Source: Marinobacter gudaonensis (lineage in GTDB: Bacteria; Pseudomonadota; Gammaproteobacteria; Pseudomonadales; Oleiphilaceae). Taken from it: a stretch of 64,000 nt of DNA. The stretch is from assembly GCF_900115175.1 (NCBI RefSeq), contig NZ_FOYV01000001.1, positions 2,666,001-2,730,000 on the forward strand. The letters run 5' to 3'. This document shows positions 61,007 through 64,000 of the stretch, piece by piece; within the stretch, counting starts at the first letter, position 1, and each line of letters opens with the position of its first letter. The position numbers and the translations under genes are program-made. The notes under the pieces are model-generated. The model did no database searches. It was not told the origin of the DNA and saw only the letters and a list, made by a program, of their open reading frames with translations.

Positions 61007-61423
61007 ATGATGAAGAGAGTCCTGGCTGCTGTGCTGGTCCTGTCGGGCCTGACAGCCGGCGCCGTAATGGCAAGTGTCGAAGACGAAATCCGTGCCCGTA
61101 TCGCGCCGGTTGGGGAAGTGTGTCTGCAGGGCGAGGAGTGTGGCAGTGCCGCGGCGCCCACCGAAACCGCCAGTGCGGGTCCCCGTTCAGGCAGCGAAGT
61201 CTACGATGCGGTCTGCATGGCGTGCCACTCCACGGGAGCGGCCGGTGCGCCCAAGATTGGTGACACCGCCGCCTGGGCTCCGCGCGTCGACAAAGGCCTG
61301 GAAACCCTGGTCAGCCATGCCATCAACGGCTTCAACGCCATGCCGGCCAAGGGCGGTTGCGCAAACTGCCCGGATGAAGAAATTCAGGCGGCCGTTGAGT
61401 ACATGGTCGAAGAAAGCCAGTAA
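61007..61423 (+). CDS. Cytochrome c5-type monohaem protein
   Basis: A 138-residue exported class I c-type cytochrome. A signal peptide (about 1-22, ending AGAVMA) precedes a short linker, and the haem site is CMACH (about 70-74). The probable axial methionine is in GFNAMPAKGGCANCPDEE, which also shows the extra cysteine pair typical of cytochrome c5. It acts as a periplasmic electron carrier. The second codon is also ATG, so the start may be 61010. A bidirectional terminator follows at 61442. Confidence 0.93.
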   Translation: MMKRVLAAVLVLSGLTAGAVMASVEDEIRARIAPVGEVCLQGEECGSAAAPTETASAGPRSGSEVYDAVCMACHSTGAAGAPKIGDTAAWAPRVDKGLETLVSHAINGFNAMPAKGGCANCPDEEIQAAVEYMVEESQ

Positions 61424-61441
61424 CCGGCTGCACTCGCACGT

Positions 61442-61469
61442 AAAAGCCCCCGATTTTCGGGGGCTTTTT
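61442..61469. terminator. Bidirectional rho-independent terminator
   Basis: AAGCCCCCGA-TTTT-CGGGGGCTT forms a strong stem, followed by TTTTT on the plus strand and by a TTTT run on the minus strand. It serves the cytochrome gene and the convergent 184-residue protein gene. Confidence 0.9.
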
Positions 61470-61520
61470 GTTTTCAGGGTTCGAGGAATGGCTTCCGGAA
61501 ATGTTTCGTCCGGTTTCTGC

Positions 61521-62075
61521 CTAGGGCAGTGGCCGTCGCGTCAGCTCTCCGGCAATGGTCTCGATGTCTCCGCTGGCCGTTCGCAGGGTGATCGACCAGT
61601 TCAGCGGCCCTTCAGTGCTGTTGAAAGACCGGTGCGAAGGGTAGAGGCGCGGGTCGAGCCAGCCAAAACTGCCGGATCGGGACATCGCCACCCAGTCCTT
61701 ACCGCGGCGATCACCCGCCTCTCTGACTGATTTTAGTGCGGGCCTGTTTGGCAACGATTGCCAGCCGGGACTCTCCGGGTTGGCCATCACCGATGTGCCG
61801 GTGAACCGCAGGAAGGGCTCGCCGTCCGTGCCCAGGACTGTCAGAGTCTCGCTGCCCTGGTAATGCATCAGAATTCCGGGTCGCGGACCCTCAAGGATCA
61901 TCGCCCGGAATCCGGGCAGGTCCGGCTGATGGGTAATGCGCGCCTCGATGATGTCCGGCGGCGCGCCGTCAACGGTGGGCGCGCCGTGGCCCTCTACCAG
62001 TCCTGCGACTGACAGAGAGACCAGCCCGAACAGAACCCGTCGCATCCTGCCGGTATGGCCAGGTTGTGGTGTCAT
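61521..62075 (-). CDS. Exported hypothetical protein
   Basis: A 184-residue protein with a probable signal peptide (about 11-30 after MRRVLFGL). The mature part has a GTDGEPFLRFTG segment (about 82-93), VMANPESPGW, and a late SGSFGWLDPRLYPSHRSF motif. I recall similar periplasmic proteins in actinobacteria and marine gammaproteobacteria, none with a known function. It begins 15 bases downstream of the copper-oxidase-like gene on the same strand, so the two are probably co-transcribed and may act together outside the cytosol. A start at the internal ATG (position 62045) is possible. Confidence 0.78.
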   Translation of the reverse strand: MTPQPGHTGRMRRVLFGLVSLSVAGLVEGHGAPTVDGAPPDIIEARITHQPDLPGFRAMILEGPRPGILMHYQGSETLTVLGTDGEPFLRFTGTSVMANPESPGWQSLPNRPALKSVREAGDRRGKDWVAMSRSGSFGWLDPRLYPSHRSFNSTEGPLNWSITLRTASGDIETIAGELTRRPLP

Positions 62076-62090
62076 GGGTCTGCTCCTGTA

Positions 62091-64000
62091 TCAGAGAATC
62101 TCGATGGCGGATTCAATAATGCCGTCTTCGGTGGTGGTATCGCCGGCAACCTGGGTCGGCGCCATGCACTCCAGGTCCTGGTTGACCACCGTTATGGGAG
62201 CCGAAACCGACGGCACCCTGCCGTCGGGGGTGTTTTTGCTGACGAACAGCATGTATTCCCCGGCTGGCACTACGTTGTGGTTGTCCGGCATCTGCAGGGT
62301 CAAGGTATTACCGGCGTTCTTTTCCAGAACCAGCTCAATGGCACGCTGGTCGCCGTCGATTACATGGGTCATCACGGTTCTGCGGATCAACAGGACCTGG
62401 TCGATCTGGTCAGCCTGGTCAACGGTGATGTTGAAACGATCGCCAACGGTCAGGTTGCGCGGTGCACGCTTGATTGCCGGCCGGTCATCGCGCAAGGCGT
62501 AGGGCGGCGTGTAGATCTCGAAGCTCGGGTCCCGGCCGTCGTAGGGAGCCAGGCCGAAGTCCTGCAGATCAACAAAGGTCAGGTAGGCTGTGTTGATGGG
62601 CGAATGCCCGGCAATCATCACCCGGCCATCCTCCATGAGCACCGCCGTGTTGTGGTAGGTGCGGGGACGATTGGCCATGGCCATTTCCGTCCAGGTACCG
62701 GTTTCCGGATCGAAGCGTTCGGCGGTGCGTATCGGGCCTTCCAGACCCGGTGCCACCACGCCATCGCGGTTTCCGCCGCTGAACACCATCACACTGCCGT
62801 CCGGCATGAGTACGTTGGTGCCATACCAGCGTGGCTGGTTCAGGGGGCCGGTCAGGCGCGATTCGTAGCCAATCTCGTCACCGTTGGTGGTAATGCGGTC
62901 GATCCGGCTCTGGTCGGTGGGCAGGTAACCGCCCGGGTTGGTCAGCAGGGCATAGCTGGGCACGCCTCCGGCGGTCAACAGCTCCACTTCATGGTATTCG
63001 CCGTTGGCGTCGGGCTTCAGTGGCAGCATGGTGGACGAGGTGGAGCCCCGCATACCGCCGGCAATGGCTTTTCTCAGCTCGTCCTCCGACACGCCGAGCT
63101 CGGCGCCGCTCTGGAGCAGGTCCGTGGGTGATTCCAGAACGTCTCCAAGCAGGGAGCCCAGCTGGTCAAGCGAAAGGTTGGTGAGGTTCAGGGTACTGCT
63201 CAGGTGACCGAGGCCGGCTTCATCCAGCCGCAGCGGCAGTCCGGCGTAACCGATGTCTGTCCAGCTCTGGGTGCGGGGGTTGTAACTGGCCACAATATTC
63301 CACAGGGCCTGGTCGTAGCCCTGGCCAAACGGGTTGAAGGCCTGACCACCGGCGTTGTAGAGCACGTGGCCGTTCGGCAACAGGTGCATGCGCGGGTAGA
63401 GCGGCAGAGACCGGTCGGCGGTGGCCGGGTTCTCCGTCCAGGTGCCAGCACAGGGGTCGTAGGTTTCGGTCTGTACCACATTTCGGCCGCTGTTCACGGG
63501 CTCTTCAGGGTAGACCGGTTTCAGCAGTTTGGTAACGCCGCTGGCAACGAAGACATCGCCGTTGCCGAGGGTAACCAGGGAGGGATACCAGCGACCGTAG
63601 GTCATGTCGCCACTCTGGCGCCAGGTGTTGGTTGCCTCGTCAAAAATCCGGGAATTCTTGATGCCCTCCAGCTCGGCAACGCCAAGCGGCAGGCCGTCGA
63701 TCCCCGGCTCGGAATAGTAATCGGTGCCGCCCACCGCCATCACATCGCCGTTGGCGAGACCAACCACGTCGGAGCAGAACAGGGCGCCGTCGTTCTTGCT
63801 GGTGTTGTCAGCGGTATCCAGCAGTCCGTCCAGTTCGGTTCCGCCGAGAAGGGTTTCGCTGTCATTGCCGTCCGGGTTGGCGCCGGCATCCAGCGGTGAT
63901 GGTTTGAGCCAGGACGGGCTGTCGTTGGCATCCAGCGCCAGCACCCGGGTCTGGTCGTTTACCGAGACTTCACCGAACTCGGCGACGATGGAAAGCTCCA
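62091..64000 (-). CDS. Galactose oxidase-like copper radical oxidase (5' end outside window)
   Basis: At least 636 residues of a kelch-propeller protein with a C-terminal E-set/DUF1929 domain, open to the right edge of the window, so the start and any signal peptide are missing. Residues equivalent to the galactose oxidase active site are visible: Cys in GALFCSDVV and Tyr in GRWYPSLVTL (the Cys-Tyr crosslink pair), Tyr-His in PRTYHNTAVL (axial Tyr and copper His), and a His in TVMTHVIDG of the E-set domain. It should oxidise a primary alcohol or aldehyde with O2, producing H2O2, as GlxA does. The substrate is unknown. Confidence 0.88.
   Translation of the reverse strand, partial: ELSIVAEFGEVSVNDQTRVLALDANDSPSWLKPSPLDAGANPDGNDSETLLGGTELDGLLDTADNTSKNDGALFCSDVVGLANGDVMAVGGTDYYSEPGIDGLPLGVAELEGIKNSRIFDEATNTWRQSGDMTYGRWYPSLVTLGNGDVFVASGVTKLLKPVYPEEPVNSGRNVVQTETYDPCAGTWTENPATADRSLPLYPRMHLLPNGHVLYNAGGQAFNPFGQGYDQALWNIVASYNPRTQSWTDIGYAGLPLRLDEAGLGHLSSTLNLTNLSLDQLGSLLGDVLESPTDLLQSGAELGVSEDELRKAIAGGMRGSTSSTMLPLKPDANGEYHEVELLTAGGVPSYALLTNPGGYLPTDQSRIDRITTNGDEIGYESRLTGPLNQPRWYGTNVLMPDGSVMVFSGGNRDGVVAPGLEGPIRTAERFDPETGTWTEMAMANRPRTYHNTAVLMEDGRVMIAGHSPINTAYLTFVDLQDFGLAPYDGRDPSFEIYTPPYALRDDRPAIKRAPRNLTVGDRFNITVDQADQIDQVLLIRRTVMTHVIDGDQRAIELVLEKNAGNTLTLQMPDNHNVVPAGEYMLFVSKNTPDGRVPSVSAPITVVNQDLECMAPTQVAGDTTTEDGIIESAIEIL

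Overview
The window looks like a chromosome segment of a marine gammaproteobacterium, most like Marinobacter. Coding is dense, GC content is high except for one block, and the gene content is typical of that group (respiratory formate dehydrogenase with DUF3305/DUF3306 partners, Tup tungstate uptake, DabAB, many c-di-GMP proteins). The genus is an inference from protein resemblance; there is no rRNA to confirm it. No prophage, insertion sequence, integrase or CRISPR array is visible. No gene-free stretch exceeds 300 bases; the longest are 11909-12184, 46736-46999, 6485-6716 and 14788-15010.

Layout. 1-7 kb: housekeeping and orphan genes (metallophosphoesterase, Nmad3-type protein, crotonase, OvoA C-terminal-like methyltransferase, NfsA-like nitroreductase, diguanylate cyclase, small unknowns). 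7-12 kb: a leftward dabB-dabA-tsaC unit joining inorganic carbon uptake to a bicarbonate-consuming tRNA-modification enzyme. 12-15 kb: a periplasmic binding protein convergent with a chemoreceptor. 15-30 kb: a large formate dehydrogenase (FDH) region. A leftward operon runs DUF3305, DUF3306, TorD chaperone, small Tat protein, FDH alpha, beta, gamma, a 41-residue microprotein and a TusA-like protein. A divergent rightward operon holds a multi-cluster ferredoxin protein, Mrp, a lipoate/biotin-ligase-like DUF4444 protein and DUF6505. A convergent leftward operon, fdhD-mobA-mobB-moeA, makes and sulfurates the bis-MGD cofactor. 30-35 kb: metal supply, with tupBCA divergent from a COG1910-type regulator plus a MOT1-type molybdate transporter around a candidate palindromic operator. 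Together 15-35 kb reads as one module from metal oxyanion uptake to an assembled periplasmic FDH.

35-41 kb: two tandem membrane c-di-GMP enzymes (PAS-PAS-GGDEF-EAL and MHYT-PAS-GGDEF-EAL). 41-46.8 kb: a visibly lower-GC block with an autotransporter, a YiiX-type lipoprotein and an alpha/beta-hydrolase lipoprotein, lying at the 3' side of tRNA-Arg(CCG), as an island would. 47-49 kb: yaeQ and lrgAB. 49-57 kb: a complete dipeptide ABC importer, a LysR regulator and a PepQ-like dipeptidase. 57-59 kb: bfd, bfr and a phosphohexomutase, then a long inverted repeat. 59-64 kb: outer-membrane phospholipase A, a small membrane protein, a cytochrome c5-type protein, an exported unknown, and a galactose-oxidase-like copper radical oxidase that runs off the right edge.

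The most promising uncharacterised biology is the FDH biogenesis region: a pseudo-ligase-like DUF4444 protein, DUF6505, DUF3305/3306, a ferredoxin protein with extra cysteine motifs, a microprotein and a dedicated TusA-like protein around one enzyme. The dabAB-tsaC linkage comes second.
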